Assembly: GCA_003008705.1 (NCBI GenBank)
Contig: PDUO01000021.1
Location: forward strand, 684,766 to 748,765
Source: Pezicula radicicola
Taxonomy: Eukaryota > Ascomycota > Leotiomycetes > Helotiales > Dermateaceae
DNA length: 64,000 bases
Direction: 5' to 3'
The notes under the pieces were generated by a model. That model did not search any database. It was not told where the DNA came from and worked only from the letters and a program-made list of their open reading frames with translations. The position numbers and the translations under genes were made by a program. Numbering within the stretch: the stretch's first letter is position 1; every line of letters begins with the position of its first letter. Positions 1 to 12,248 of the stretch are shown here, piece after piece.

Positions 1-16
1 AGCCTGCGAAATCTAG

Positions 17-78
17 GTAAGTTGGTGTGTGTAATTTTCACTTTTTTGCCACTTATCACACTCGCATTCCCTCTGCAG
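17..78 (+). other. probable 5' UTR intron of the kinase gene
   Basis: A GTAAGT donor at 17 and a pyrimidine-rich CTCTGCAG acceptor ending at 78 define a 62-nt intron. It ends eight bases before the kinase start codon at 86. No coding sequence precedes it in the window, so this is taken as a leader intron; an upstream coding exon outside the window cannot be excluded. Confidence 0.5.
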
Positions 79-85
79 ATTCGTC

Positions 86-2607
86 ATGGCCAGCAATAGT
101 CCGAAGAAGCGCGGTTCTTCGTCCACCGTTTCGAATAATCAACCAAATAAGCGACCAAGACCACCAAGGCCAAACCTGGCCACGAATGTAGTAGCCAGTA
201 GCCCGTCGGAGGTGGAACCAATGTGGCTATTTAATGGTCGCGAGAAACGTACAATATTAGATGAGCTTTCCGCTCGTAAACAAGCAGAATGGCTTTCTCG
301 TTCAAGTACCTGGCAACAACTGCCAGCTGGCTATGTTGGAGAGAAAATTCTTGGTGCTGGAGGCTATGGATTATGCGGATTGTGGAGATACGAGGGCAAT
401 GTTCCGAACTACCCTAAACATATTGTGGTAAAGCAAACTGGATATATGATATACGCAAATGCGGCTGGTGGACAATACAAGGGATATATCCTGAGTCAAG
501 AAGCAAAGTTGTTGGATTTATGCATGAGGACCGGCACTGATCATGTCGTCAAGATGTTCAAGCAGTTTCACGAAGAGATGGGGACCGGAACTCATCAGGA
601 CTATGATCCTGAGATGATGGTTGCGAGAATGTATCTAGAGTACTGTGATGGTGGAGATATGCAGGTCTTTATTAGGAGAATGGCTCGGTAAGCGCACAAC
701 TCTGAAATGAAGCACACAATGTCTTAGCTAATCGTTTGCAATATCAGTAATGAGCAGAATAGACGGATGCCAACCATTTCGGAAGAAGCCATTTGGAGGA
801 TCTGGGACTGTCTTGCAAAGGCACAACTAGTGCTTGAGCGTGGAACTGAAAACAGGAAAGATCCTCCATGGACTGAAAGACCAATTGCACATTTTGATAT
901 CAAGCCCAATAACAGTAAGCCTAGAAAACTTCAAATAAAAGCCGTAATCATAATTGTTCTAAACATTGCTAATCATGCAAAGTCTTCATCAAATCAGTAG
1001 ACCCAAGCGAAGAAGAAGAGCAAGTGGTCACGGAAGATTCCACCCCAGCAAATGATCCAAAACAGAGTTACGGTTCAAATAAACCTGAGGAAAAGGACCC
1101 AGATACTCTCGGCAAACTAGCAGAGATCATGGAAAAGAATAAGGGCAATCTTGATAAAATCCTAGCAGAAATCACCGAAGCTACAGAGGGTGAAAAGACA
1201 CAGACCGGTAAAGAAGACACGACCAAAGCTAACCAAGGCAAGCAAAAAGATCCCAAGCCCAATGAAAGCAAGAAAGCGAAAGATCCAAACCAGCAGAACC
1301 ATAAAAAACTACAGATGATATTCAAGGTAATGAAATCCATTGTTTTTCCTTATTCCCAACTCCAAATGAGCTAACCACCCCACCCACAGCTTGCAGACTT
1401 CGGTCTAGCTCTCCAAGTCCCCAAAACCCAAACCGAAGGGTGGTACAAAGTAGCCTTCGAGCGCTCAACACCAGGCTGGGTACCACCCGAACAACAACCG
1501 CCATACGACATACGCAAGGTAATCGACCAACGAACCAACATCTTCGCAATGGCAAACTGTATCTGGGTCCTCCTAATGCGAGGACGACAATTCGGAGACG
1601 ACACCATGGCCTTCCAAGGAGCAGACCCCCAAATCAAAGAAAGAACATTTTACATCTACGGCTATGAGCTTGCCACTAATCCTCCAGCTGAATATAGCGA
1701 AACATTGAGACTTCTTCTTTGGCGTTGTTTAGCTAAAAATCCTGGTGATAGACCTAGCGTACGGGAAACTTCAAATACTATAGAATTAGCACTACGAGAA
1801 TATGATATTAGGGATCCGAATGGAGACGGGCCTTTCTCTCATGAGAAGCCAGTAGTGAAGGAAGAAAGGCCAAAATATCGACGTCGGATGCTCGATGATG
1901 AACCTGATCTTCCACCTCAGCCTAATACCTCTGTAATAGATTACATTTTTCCAATCACGCAGGTTGCTCTTAGTACGCAAAATCAACAACAGCAACAGTG
2001 TACGAATCAAGCACCAAATACTCCTAGACCTGCATTATCTGCGAGACCACCATTTTTAGCACCAATACAACCTGTAACACCATTACAATTCCCATCACCC
2101 TCAACACTACAACAATCACAACCACAGCCTCCAAATCAAAATCGAAATCTGCAACTACAACCACCCGCACAAGGAAGAGCAGCTCAACCACTGCGCCAAG
2201 GACAACCAGGGCCTCCACCAAGAGGACCTCTTCCACCACGACCACCACCTCAAAGACCAGGACTACAACCACAGCCTCCAAATCAAGGACCTCTTCCGCC
2301 ACGACCAATACCTCAAAGACCAGGGCTACTCCATCCAGGAGCACCCTTAATACCACCGCCCCAAAGCCCACCACAACACCCACGACAATATCTGCCACCC
2401 CAAATACCAGGACTACTCCGTCAAATACGACATGGTGTACCTCCTCCCAAAACCCCACAACCACAACAAAGACCCCCACAATACCCACCCCCTCAAACAC
2501 CAGGATTACTCCGCCCAGTACAACCCGGTGTACCACCTCAAAGCTTTCCCCAAAGACCTCGCCAGCAACAACCTCCACAACAACCACCACCACCAGGAAA
2601 CCAATGA
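86..2607 (+). CDS. protein kinase with long insert before DFG and Pro/Gln-rich tail
   Basis: Exons 86-687, 748-914, 998-1326 and 1390-2607 join in phase to give 771 residues. Seen in the sequence: a glycine loop GAGGYG (residues 90-95), the VAIK-type lysine in VVKQTG (K116), a catalytic loop HFDIKPNN (D251, K253, N256), DFG at 369-371, and a TPGWVPPEQ activation-segment end that replaces the usual APE. The catalytic loop is HFD rather than HRD, so this is a non-RD kinase. About 110 residues rich in Lys, Glu and Asp separate the catalytic loop from DFG, where about 13 are usual; this insert is exactly exon 3. The last ~220 residues are almost wholly Pro, Gln, Arg and Leu and look disordered. 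It resembles the lineage-specific Ser/Thr kinases common in Leotiomycetes. Substrate unknown. The intron calls are my own, but all catalytic motifs fall into one frame only with them. Confidence 0.85.
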
Positions 2608-3439
2608 AAGACAAAAACCAAAACCAGAATCAGAATTAACAAATGAATAACAACACCCAAATAACCTAAACCCAAAAACCCAACCAACTTGCTCCCACCA
2701 ACTCCTTCCTCCTTCCTAATACTATAATTCCCAACACCAAAAACCAAACTTACTAAACCGCACTACCATCTATACCAACCACCCTCGCTAATATCCTTTC
2801 AACTAGCTACCTAGTCGTCTAATAAGATACAAGAGATAAGACTTAATTCAAAAAACTCACTTAATTCGACCAAACTATCCCTTATATATCAATACATCCC
2901 CTGATTAAAATAATCTCTTAATGTACCTCCGTATAAAGTAATTCATACAGTAACATAAAGACTGTCTTCGCTAGGGAGTTGCTGAAAAGAACCAATAGCG
3001 CCTATATACCTTACCTTAGATAGGAGCAGGAGGGAGGAGGAGAGAGTGCCTGCTGTAGCGGTTGGTTGATATTAAGTTGGGGGAGGGGGGAGAAAATTAT
3101 GAAGGGAAGAATAGGGAAGCACAACTAGACGGAAGTAGCTGTTAAGAGGTAGATTGGGATGTTCTGTATTGCACCATACGTCTGAAATTTGACTTTTCAC
3201 CAATAGTGTCCGGCAAGGTAGTGATGTGTATCTTAATTGAAAACTATTCAGAGAGCACAAAGGGTCGTTGTTTGTGCGAAGATCACTTATACAGAGCACA
3301 TATACATTACGACGCCGTTGCCCTGTTGAGATGAGAACCGCAGACTCCGCCCAAATGAATACAATGCAACGCCTACCCTCATTTACGCCCTTCCGGTCTT
3401 GCTGGTTCCATCTATGTACAATTCCTCCACCATTCAGTG
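2608..3439. other. intergenic, convergent kinase and rsc4 3' ends
   Basis: The 3' flanks of the kinase and rsc4 genes meet here. The first 150 bases continue the C/A-rich composition of the kinase tail without a frame. No gene or RNA seen. Confidence 0.6.
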
Positions 3440-6122
3440 CTATCTCATGAGATTTGCATAAACCGTAATCTTTTCCAACTCTGCGTCTTGTCCATTTAAC
3501 TTCGGGGCACCCTTTGGCAAAGCCGCAATCAGTTCTACCTCAATCCGGTTGACACCAGGAAGTAGACGTGCTTCGAATAAAGGATGGCGTTGGTCTACTG
3601 AATGGCCTGGTATTGTAGGCATGGCATGTAATCGTTGAGTTCCAGATGTGACGAAAAGTTTGTACTGACGTTCGAGCAGCGCTGGGGCTATCGTAGGCTT
3701 AATCTGGAGGTAATAATGGGTAGACGGAAGATTTATGGTAATTGATTGCTGGGCCATAGTAGGCGATGGCGGTAGGTCCATTCGGAAATGGCGTGAGATG
3801 TTGAGACCTGGATGAGTTGCAAGGCTCAAATTTGTTATCATTGCGTCTCCAGCACCTAGTTCAATTAGTAGGTTTAAAAAATTGCTTTTCATAGCACTAC
3901 TTACCTTTGCCAGGTTGTCTCCACTTCAAATCAAACACTGGGTTTTGAGCTTGATACTGAGACTGATGGTTGAATGATTGCGCATAACCACCGGAAGAAA
4001 TGGTGCTTTGAAGCCCTGGGGTTGTAGTCGATGGTGGTGGCATTCCAGGGGCGTTTGGAGTCGGGGTTGAGACTGGTTGGCTTGGTGCACGGAAGGCACT
4101 TTGGGCAGGTCCAGCCGATAAAGGAATTGCAGGTGATGCTCTAGCACCATCTTCCTTCTTGACTACAGCAGCGGCCGATGGCGTAGGTGATGCAGCAGAA
4201 CCTGACATCGATCTCGCCCTGTCTAACTGTTCTAGGTTCGGAGGTGGAGCTGCAGTCGAGCCGTTGCCAAAGGGATTTCTTCGTGCAGCGATAGTAGGAG
4301 TACCGTTTGTGCCATTGGATTGTGGAGCAGGGGAATCGGCAGGACTTGCTTTAGCTCCCAATTTGATCTTGAGTGGAGGCGTTGGCTCAGCTGCAGTGGG
4401 CAATTTAATCTTGATCTTGGGCGCAACTGGATCTGGCACGGCTTGCTTCGCTTCTCGTAAGGCCTTATAAAAGAATGGCTGCATATTGTTAGCCTCTATG
4501 AACAGTTAAACAAGCTGTCTACGTACCTCAAACTCGAGCGCCAAATTGAAAATTTGACTGCCGTCCTCATTGAAATGCTTCGCGTTGTTCCAGATGAGAC
4601 TCATATCTTCTTCAAGGGTGGCCCAGATCTTGTAATCAGATACTCCAGTTGAACCATTTCTTCCATGATTCCCTGTAACACGCATCTGCAATTTTCTTAA
4701 GCTCATAGGGTTCGGAATCATCTGGTAGTACACTTTCAGGCTACGAGGGGGAAGGTCTACAAAGACTTCCCAGTATGCTCCCTCATCCCTTGATATTGAT
4801 TAGTGGAAATTCAGATATCATGTGAGTGTCTTTACTAACTCTGGATCTTCCTTGTAGTTGATCATATCGGAAACAAGCTTCTCCTGCGCCTGCTGGAACG
4901 TAAGAGTGGAATAGCTAACCCCGGCATATTTCGTTTCTGACACCGCTGGAGTTGCGCTTGATCTTTGCGATTGAGCTCGGGCGAATGCTTGGGGGTTCTT
5001 TGGAGGTCGACCTCTCGGCTTCTTCGACGTGCGAGGAGCTTCTGGTTCAGGTTCCTCCTCCTCAGCCTCAACTTCACTGGTGCTAGCAGATGCACTGTTA
5101 GGAATGGGTGTAGGTTGTGAGACATAGCCAGGTGTTTTGTATGCGGGGTTGTGTTTGGTCATGTAGTTGCTCAATGCTTTTCGTATCCGTTCAGCATCGT
5201 CAGAGATTTGTGATCCTCGCTCATTGTATTCCTTTGCATTCTGCACCATTCGCTTGAAGTAGCTTTCCAAGGCTGACAGTGTGGGAAAGTCACCCTTCTT
5301 CAGTTTGACCTCGATGGTATCTAACGCAATCGGTAGCTTCGTGATCTGGTAGTAATCGGGTAAGGCTTTCTTGTCGGGGAGGGAGAGGAAGGCGGTGGCG
5401 ATAGCTCGTCCACTGTTTAGCAATCGTTAGCATTTGTCTCATTATACACGCGGGCTACGGTGGCTTTTTGTATGCAGAGCAATGGATGAGGTTGTTCCTG
5501 TAGAACAGCCGCCAAGAGATGGCTGGTAGTAAGTCCAGATGGAGTGATCAGTACCTGGGCATCTTCCATATCGAAAATAATGAAGCCCAGATTCTTCTCA
5601 AGCCCTGACTCGATTTCAACCTTGATGTCCTGGCCAGAGCTTCATGCATTGTTGAAGAGCTAGGGCACTGCCTCTAGCTCTTATAACAGGTGAGCGCACA
5701 CCCGTCTTCGAGGAGGGCGGGGTGATAAATGTGTCGCAATAGAGTGTAGTTGAGCAGGAGGACCTACCTCTTATCCTTGGTTGTCTTGATTTGTTCCAAA
5801 AAGGCGAGGCCATATTCTGTAGTTGTGTCGACAGTTTCCCCGTTCGAAAGGTCGGTTTCCTTGTGGATGTTAGCTTATCAGTTGCTGTGATGTTGCTTTC
5901 TAGATGGTCGCAAAGGCTAGAAATCCCTTCGACCCTTCACTCCGGCCATCGCATCGCAACGTAACCAACCACCTCTCAGCAGCACAACCCACATCGCATG
6001 CGCAGCGCGCAAGAACATTTAGGAAGACTTACAATCACCGTCTTTCTTCTTTTGGTATTACGGTCATCCAAATCCTCTGCGCCTCCTCCAGCGCCGCCAT
6101 TGGATTTGCGCTTCGATTCCAT
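3440..6122 (-). CDS. rsc4: tandem-bromodomain RSC chromatin remodelling subunit Rsc4
   Basis: Six exons on the minus strand (6122-6033, 5859-5768, 5412-4840, 4788-4527, 4478-3905, 3855-3440) give 668 residues. The N-terminus is Lys/Arg-rich with a KRRK stretch. Bromodomain 1 spans about residues 50-165 (GRAIATAFLSLPDKKALPDY, then YNERGSQI). Bromodomain 2 spans about 255-340 (VYYQMIPNPMSL, NAKHFNEDGSQIF). A low-complexity Ser/Pro/Ala linker follows, then a conserved C-terminal domain from about 531. Tandem bromodomains plus this C-terminal domain match the Rsc4 subunit of the RSC nucleosome remodeller, which in yeast binds acetylated H3; function here is by homology. Start chosen at 6122 because the 30-codon first exon ends in GTAAGT in the right phase. 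Intron 2 is 355 nt, far longer than the others (49-51 nt, with intron 1 at 173). The gene shares a 915-bp divergent promoter with cks1. Confidence 0.88.
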
Positions 6123-7037
6123 CGTGTGCCTCATGCGCCAAAAGCCGCTTGCTCTGCGCAGTCTCTAGACACAAAGCAAATAGCGCTGGCCTTGTTGCGC
6201 TCTCTCAATGGCTTTCGAATGCTGAGCAACGCGTCTGGGAGTACTAGGCGCGTGGGTGTACCTGTCTCTACAAGGACCGCCGCCGAAGTTTGAATTGAAA
6301 ATGCAGGGGTTTTTACAACGGCGAGCAACGAACAACCCAAAAAGAGCTGGTTACAATCTCGAAAATACCAAATTACACACTTTATAAGCCGGAATTTTTC
6401 AGATTTTTGTGCTGGAATTCTCGAAGGGATGAGTTTACTGATAAAAAGTATGCGTGTTCCCACTGAATCGATGCACCACGCAATGCAGAATTGGGAAGTG
6501 TAGCTGAAGCAAAATATCTTGGCACGTGATAGCCTTAAAGCAGCGGCCAACAGCCTTATACCAATTGCGCTAGTTAATCAAAACAACACAAACACATGCA
6601 AACCTTCACAACTACTCAACATCTTCCTCATTCTACCTTTTCTCTTCAATATTCTGCAACTGGCGCCATACATACAATTGCTTGCCCTTTCCAACTTGTT
6701 GTGGTCAGTTCCAAGTTTCTTTCCAAGCAACTTGTTGCTCGGCTCACCAGTCGCCCTTTGCTTCCTTCCCCAAGAAGCCTGGTACTCATCCGTGCGCATC
6801 CGTGGTATTCTCCGCTCTTTACAAAAGCTTTGCGCTCAGTCTCTTCGAATTTCAAGTCTTTTTCAATTTGAGAGCCTCTCGCACGCTTTTGTTGTTTCTG
6901 GCTACGAGTTACTTGTTCCAGTCTTCTTGGAGCTGTAGCGTCACGTTCAACGTCCCGCCCCGCCCCACTATTGGCTTCCGTCCACAACAACAACCACCCC
7001 TCGATCATTTCGCACAGGGCATAATTCCTCAAGCACA
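6123..7037. promoter_or_regulatory. divergent promoter region of rsc4 and cks1
   Basis: The start codons of rsc4 (minus) and cks1 (plus) face away from each other across 915 bases. The half nearer cks1 is strongly C/T-rich on the plus strand (about 6590-7030), a common feature of fungal leaders and start regions. No TATA box stands out, and open frames here are short and overlapping with no recognisable product. Confidence 0.5.
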
Positions 7038-7559
7038 ATGGCAGATTTAGACTACGGCAGGCGGAACAAAGTCCCAAGGCCTCTCTCGGACTCTGAGAAA
7101 GCGCGATTGGACGAGTTCATAGATTCGATTCATTATTCTGCAAGGTTTGTGGGACTTAGACCGAGTTATTCTTTGTTGCGCCGGAATCTCTGAGCTGATG
7201 TTTTGCGCAGATACTCCGACGATGATTACGAATATCGACATGTCCAGCTCCCGAAGGCAATGCTTAAGGCGATCCCCAAAGATTACCATGATCAGCAAAA
7301 GGGCACTTTGAAACTACTGTGGGAGGAAGAATGGAGAGCTTTGGGTATTACACAGGTATGGTTGGCTATTTTGTGGAGACGATTTCGGACATGCTGGGTG
7401 CTGACTGGGTAATCTTCAGAGTCTTGGATGGGAGCACTACGAAGTACACGAGCCCGAACCCCATATTCTTCTGTTCAAGTAAGTTTCTCGAGGTTCAAAG
7501 TCCTGACAGAGCTAATTTCCATTCTAAGGAGACCGATCAACTATGTTCCTCCACAATGA
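7038..7559 (+). CDS. cks1: cyclin-dependent kinase regulatory subunit Cks1/Suc1
   Basis: Exons 7038-7144, 7211-7355, 7420-7478 and 7529-7559 join to 113 residues. The joined frame gives the family hallmarks: [19 protein letters not shown], then [20 protein letters not shown], then [13 protein letters not shown]. These cover the four-strand CKS fold, including the anion-binding pocket and the [10 protein letters not shown] strand that mediates domain swapping and Cdk contact in known members. The product binds Cdk1 and promotes multisite phosphorylation of Cdk and APC/C substrates (known for the family). Three introns in such a short gene are usual for filamentous fungi. The final exon is only 31 nt. 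Transcribed divergently from rsc4. Confidence 0.95.
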
Positions 7560-8795
7560 TCATCTGGACTCTTTGTTCTTGTATTTGATAGTATTGGGCG
7601 GTGCGTTCAGCGAAAGAAATGGTCGGTCTGGCATTTGACGACGTTACGTCTCACGATTTCTCTCATACATGTCATGCTTCCACATGGCTATGGTACTTCG
7701 ATGTAAAAAAACAATAGGGTAATGAACATCTTTTTCCTCTGGAAACAAAGTCTCGGTATTCACAGTCGAATCCTACGGTCGACGGTGAAGAAAGCGCAGT
7801 AAATTACAAGACGGCACTCAACTTGGATGAGTCAAAACTATTTCAATAATTCGTGGGATCATCGATTGGAAAGACGACAGTTTTAAACGCCAAGGTAGCA
7901 TGAAAAGGTGAAGGCAATCGTGTTGGCTGACACTAAGTGTTGTGAATCATTAAGATAGTTTACATAACTCAAATTGAGTGTGCTATGACGAGTGGCTACC
8001 ACTTGTTATATACGGAATGGGCGCTGAAATGGAGGATGAGGACAACCATCTCGCAGAGGATATTAAAAATTGCAGAAGTGGTGGACAAATGAAGGTTTCT
8101 GTGGCGTGGTCTGATTATCTATCCATTTCTGGGTTTTGGCGTCATTTGTCCGACCTCCTCCTTTTGACAAAAAACTTCATGTCAGGCTAAATTGGAATAA
8201 AATATGCAAAAAACAAAAAAAAAACCATATTAATATAGTCGGATGAGTTTCCCGACCTTCTTAGATGTCACGATTGATTAGCGAATGGTATGCAGCCGTC
8301 TTCATTATTATGTAGGACTTGAGGCTCTGTCCTCTCGAATCAATTTAAGGTTTCGGCCTCTTTTGCCCTTGCACGTTCCTGACAGGTGGACCGATTTTTA
8401 TTTAAAGTGGCGTCTGAACTCAGCCGGGCGGCGAGCGGCGATCAGGGAACTTGGAATCGTGTCATCAGTCAGCCTGAAATCACCTTTCTCTATAAAACTT
8501 GCAGTCTGTCCTCTTTTGCGCGACTACTACTGTATCATCATGCAAAACATGTTCTTTCGCTTCGCATTCTAAGAAGATCCCATATCTGATGGTATTGCGA
8601 CTGTCTTTAAACTCCGACGCTCCAAATTAGGTCTTCAATAGGCTTCTTTCATGATAATCTTTCACCTATCAAACAGCCAATCCGACTAATCCGAGCACAC
8701 CCCCCACTAGGAATCCACTCTGTGCTCTGTTTCATTGACTGAATCACACACAGGGAACCCCTCAAGGAGGAGGATTCAAAGGACAGCTTGTAACA
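7560..8795. other. intergenic between cks1 and ero1
   Basis: About 1.2 kb without a supportable gene. Open frames on both strands are short and show no domain or plausible splice continuation. An A-run lies near 8200-8223. The last ~150 bases are probably the ero1 promoter and leader. Confidence 0.5.
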
Positions 8796-10716
8796 ATGAA
8801 GACTGCCTCTCAAGTATTCTATCTGGCCGTGTTCGCTCTTCTGGGTACATCCCATGCTACCGCAGAGCCTAAGAGCGCCTCGAGATCACAATCACCAAGT
8901 CCTGATGTTTGCGCGGTATGCAATTCTTTTATTTTACCAGGCATATTTGTCTAATGCCACAAACCAGATATCTCCCAAAGCCATCGTCTCCGATGCATGC
9001 GCTACCTATTCGACCCTCGATAGCCTCAATCGCGAGATCAAACCCGCGCTTGACGACATCACGAAGAATACCGACTTTTTTGCGTATTACAGGTTGAATC
9101 TCTACAATGAGTGTCCATTTTGGAGTGATGCCAACGGAATGTGTGGCAATATTGCCTGTGCGGTTAATACTTTAGATGAGGATGATGTTCCGGAGATATG
9201 GAGAGCAGAAGAGCTGGGGAAACTTCAAGGACCGAAGGCCGGGCATCCTGGAAGGAAATTACAAGAGGCGCGAGGACCAGAACGCCCACTACAGGGAGAG
9301 TTGGGTGAAGATGTGGGGGAGAGCTGTGTGGTGGAATACGACGATGAATGCGATGAACGAGATTACTGCGTGCCAGAGGATGAACGTGCGGGTGCGAAGG
9401 GAGACTATGTGAGCCTGGTTGATAATCCGGAGAGGTTCACCGGCTATGCAGGGGAAGGTGCCAAGCAGGTTTGGGACACGATCTACCGAGAGAACTGTTT
9501 TTCGAAATCATCATTTCCCAAGTCGGCTTCACTTGGAAGCTCATTGTTGACTCCAAAGGGCGCCGCAGCAGATGCATTGAGATCTGTTCTCCAGGAGCAG
9601 GGAAGACAGCAAGCTTTACTAGAGACGCAGAAAACGTCACCAAATACGCCATTTGTAACAGAGACCGGACTGGAGCATGAAGACGAGTGCCTTGAGAAGC
9701 GTGTCTTCTATCGTGTAGTCTCTGGCATGCATGCTTCCATAAGCACACATCTCTGTTGGGATTTTCTAAATCAAACTACTGGTGAATGGTCGCCCAATCT
9801 CGAATGCTACAAGCAGCGTCTACATGGATATCCAGATCGGGTTTCAAACCTTTACTTCAACTATGCATTGGTCTTAAGGGCTGTGACAAAGCTGGGTCCA
9901 TATTTGAAAGATTACACTTTTTGCTCCGGTGATCCCATCCAAGATGAGATCACCAAAGCCAAAGTCCAAGCACTAACATCGTACGCTGCAAAAGAGCCTG
10001 CCATCTTTGATGAGAGTCTTATGTTCAAGAACGGCGAGGGCCCAAGTCTGAAAGAGGACTTCCGCAACCGGTTCAGAAATGTCAGTCGTGTGATGGATTG
10101 TGTTGGGTGTGACAAGTGCCGATTATGGGGCAAGGTGCAGACAGCTGGCTATGGAACCGCTCTTAAGGTGCTATTCGAATTTGACAATAACTCAAACGAC
10201 GTCCCGGTACTCAAGCGGACTGAGTTGGTTGCTCTTTTCAATACACTCGCTCGAATATCCAGCTCCCTGAACGCAATCCATGAATTCAGAACGATGGTTG
10301 AAAGGGAAGAAACCGACGCTGAAAGCCAAGGTCATTTCCACGTCATGACTGACCGCGAGAAGAAGCCACATAGCGTCGTTTCTGGAAAACCTTTTGTCTC
10401 AGACTCAGTGGAAATGGACTTTGACCAATTCGAGGCCGAGAATGAGGCCCCCAAGGAGAAATCTATCATGGATGAGTTCTGGCAAGAGTTTGATCTTATT
10501 TGGAGAGTGACTAAGTACGTCATCAAAGGCTGGATCTATGCTCCCAAAAACATGTAAGTGGCTCTCGAGCTGATTTCATGGATGGTATGTTAATAATGTG
10601 CTAGATTCAATATTTTTATTCTAGAACTGGCAAATCTCTATGAGTGGTTCATGGGGGTCCCCTACCCGACAACAAGGCAGTGGAAGCTTGTAAGGCCAGC
10701 CTTTGATGAGCTTTGA
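8796..10716 (+). CDS. ero1: endoplasmic reticulum oxidoreductin Ero1
   Basis: Exons 8796-8915, 8968-10553 and 10605-10716 give 605 residues. The first exon supplies a signal peptide (about residues 1-22, hydrophobic core FYLAVFALLG), so the start is placed there and not at a downstream ATG. The shuttle cysteine pair is CGNIAC (C99, C104). The active-site motif is CVGCDKC (C418, C421, C424) next to the FAD. The stretch SGMHASISTHLCWDFL matches the FAD-binding core of the family. Ero1 reoxidises protein disulphide isomerase in the ER lumen using FAD and oxygen (family knowledge). The C-terminal exon carries the conserved LANLYEWFMGVPYP stretch. All expected catalytic cysteines are present and the length is normal for fungi. 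Confidence 0.95.
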
Positions 10717-10948
10717 TTCGTCCTGGCATTGGAAATATGGCGTTATTGGATCATTTGCATCAGCGTGAGGAGTTTTGGAATTGGAAAGATTGCGATTGGG
10801 GCATACTCCCCACAGAATATATGTGGAGTTGAGACAATTCTACCTACATTTTATACTATGAAAGCTCTCACGCTATTTGCACCTTGTGATGTAAAGTATG
10901 AAACCAAGGTGAGAAAGGTTTGTTTAAGAAGCTGGATTTTATATGGAA

Positions 10949-10999
10949 TGAAGTTGTAGTTGGACTTGGATTGGAAACTTTTGGCAGGCTTGTAGAGAA
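10949..10999 (+). repeat. 51-bp dispersed repeat, copy A
   Basis: It begins TGAAGTTGTAGTTGGACT and ends GCTTGTAGAGAA, and aligns without gaps to 12198-12248 at roughly 43 of 51 positions. Several differences are C/T or A/G transitions. It lies in the 3' flank of ero1. Confidence 0.6.
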
Positions 11000-12197
11000 A
11001 GCCAGCTGCATACTCACGCGGAATGTAAACATCATTGCATCATTCAAAATACAGTCGCTTAACTTAATTAATCAGTACTAAAAGGGGAACACCTCGCTTA
11101 TTTGGGCGAGGCAACAATCCCCAAGAAGCAAGTTGTCGCAAGAACCAAAAGAAAAGAATCAGCTTAAGAACTCTACAGACATATGCCGACATAAAAATTG
11201 CCTATAATACTCCACAAATATTTTACTAAAAAGCTAGAATTACCTATTTGCAATCTTAGTCTAAAACAAGAGGTAACTAAAGACTAGCTAAGTAGGTTGA
11301 GGTATCGTCTGATATCTTATTGCAAAGTAGTAGCAGATGTATAGCATGATTTAACATGAGCTGCTATGTTAAGAACACAATCCATCTAGTTATTAGTAGA
11401 GGCTAAACGTATAAGATATACCACTGTTAAATTCTAGTAAACAGCTTGCCCTAACTACATAATTAAATTAAAAAATCTAGACTATGCAAAACACTGTTGT
11501 AGCTAGATGCTAATACAATAAAGACGATATAGAAAAAGAGAACATCTTAAGTTATTAAGAACTATATAAATGTCAGTAGAAGAGGTAGGGCCGTAGCTAA
11601 GTATACTTGATGGCTTCTATCGCATACTACATTTGCTATTGCATACTGAGTGTATAATCTAATCCCACCTACTTGAATCGACAGAGTTACTAATAGTAAA
11701 TTATATAAGGGAACAACTTCTGCCTCTAGCAGCACTTACTATAATACTGTCCTATACTCTGCTACATGATAAAATTGCAGGTAGATTTTAAGACTATCTA
11801 AGGACTTATAGGGTCTACTGTGACTACAACATGTCTAGAGATAGCACACCGATTTCCCTACTGCTATATATGATTTCTTTAACACTAGAGCGAACGGGGT
11901 AGGGCCGGATTTATAATCTAACCTAAAATCATTCTAATAATGTATTCTAGAAAGAGTAAGTGGGTGTTAGGTGTTATTAAGAAATAGTAACATATTAGCT
12001 CGTTAGAATCTATTAAGTGATGAAAAGTAGATTCTGTACAATAACTTCAAGCTATATCCTACAAAGTTATAAGCATAAGTTACACAGTAATACTTGGAGA
12101 TAGCCCACCATTAATTGTGTTGCACTATCGCCAAACTCCGAGTCATTTAGGAATATTAGTAAAGGTTGTTTGTCTAAGTGATCAACTTTGTATATAT

Positions 12198-12248
12198 TGA
12201 AGTTGTGGTTGGACTCGTCTTGGAATCTTTTGGCAGACGTGTAGAGAA
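12198..12248 (+). repeat. 51-bp dispersed repeat, copy B
   Basis: Second copy of the element at 10949-10999 in the same orientation, 1.25 kb downstream. It starts TGAAGTTGTGGTTGGACT. The surrounding AT-rich sequence does not align over a longer span by eye. Confidence 0.6.

Noticed and set aside
2024..2614. 196-codon minus-strand frame opposite the kinase tail
   Set aside because: It is the antisense shadow of the Pro/Gln-rich coding sequence and is a Val/Leu repeat without domain character.
6131..7077. Several overlapping 70-140 codon frames between rsc4 and cks1
   Set aside because: They overlap on both strands, have no conserved features, and lie in the pyrimidine-rich divergent promoter.
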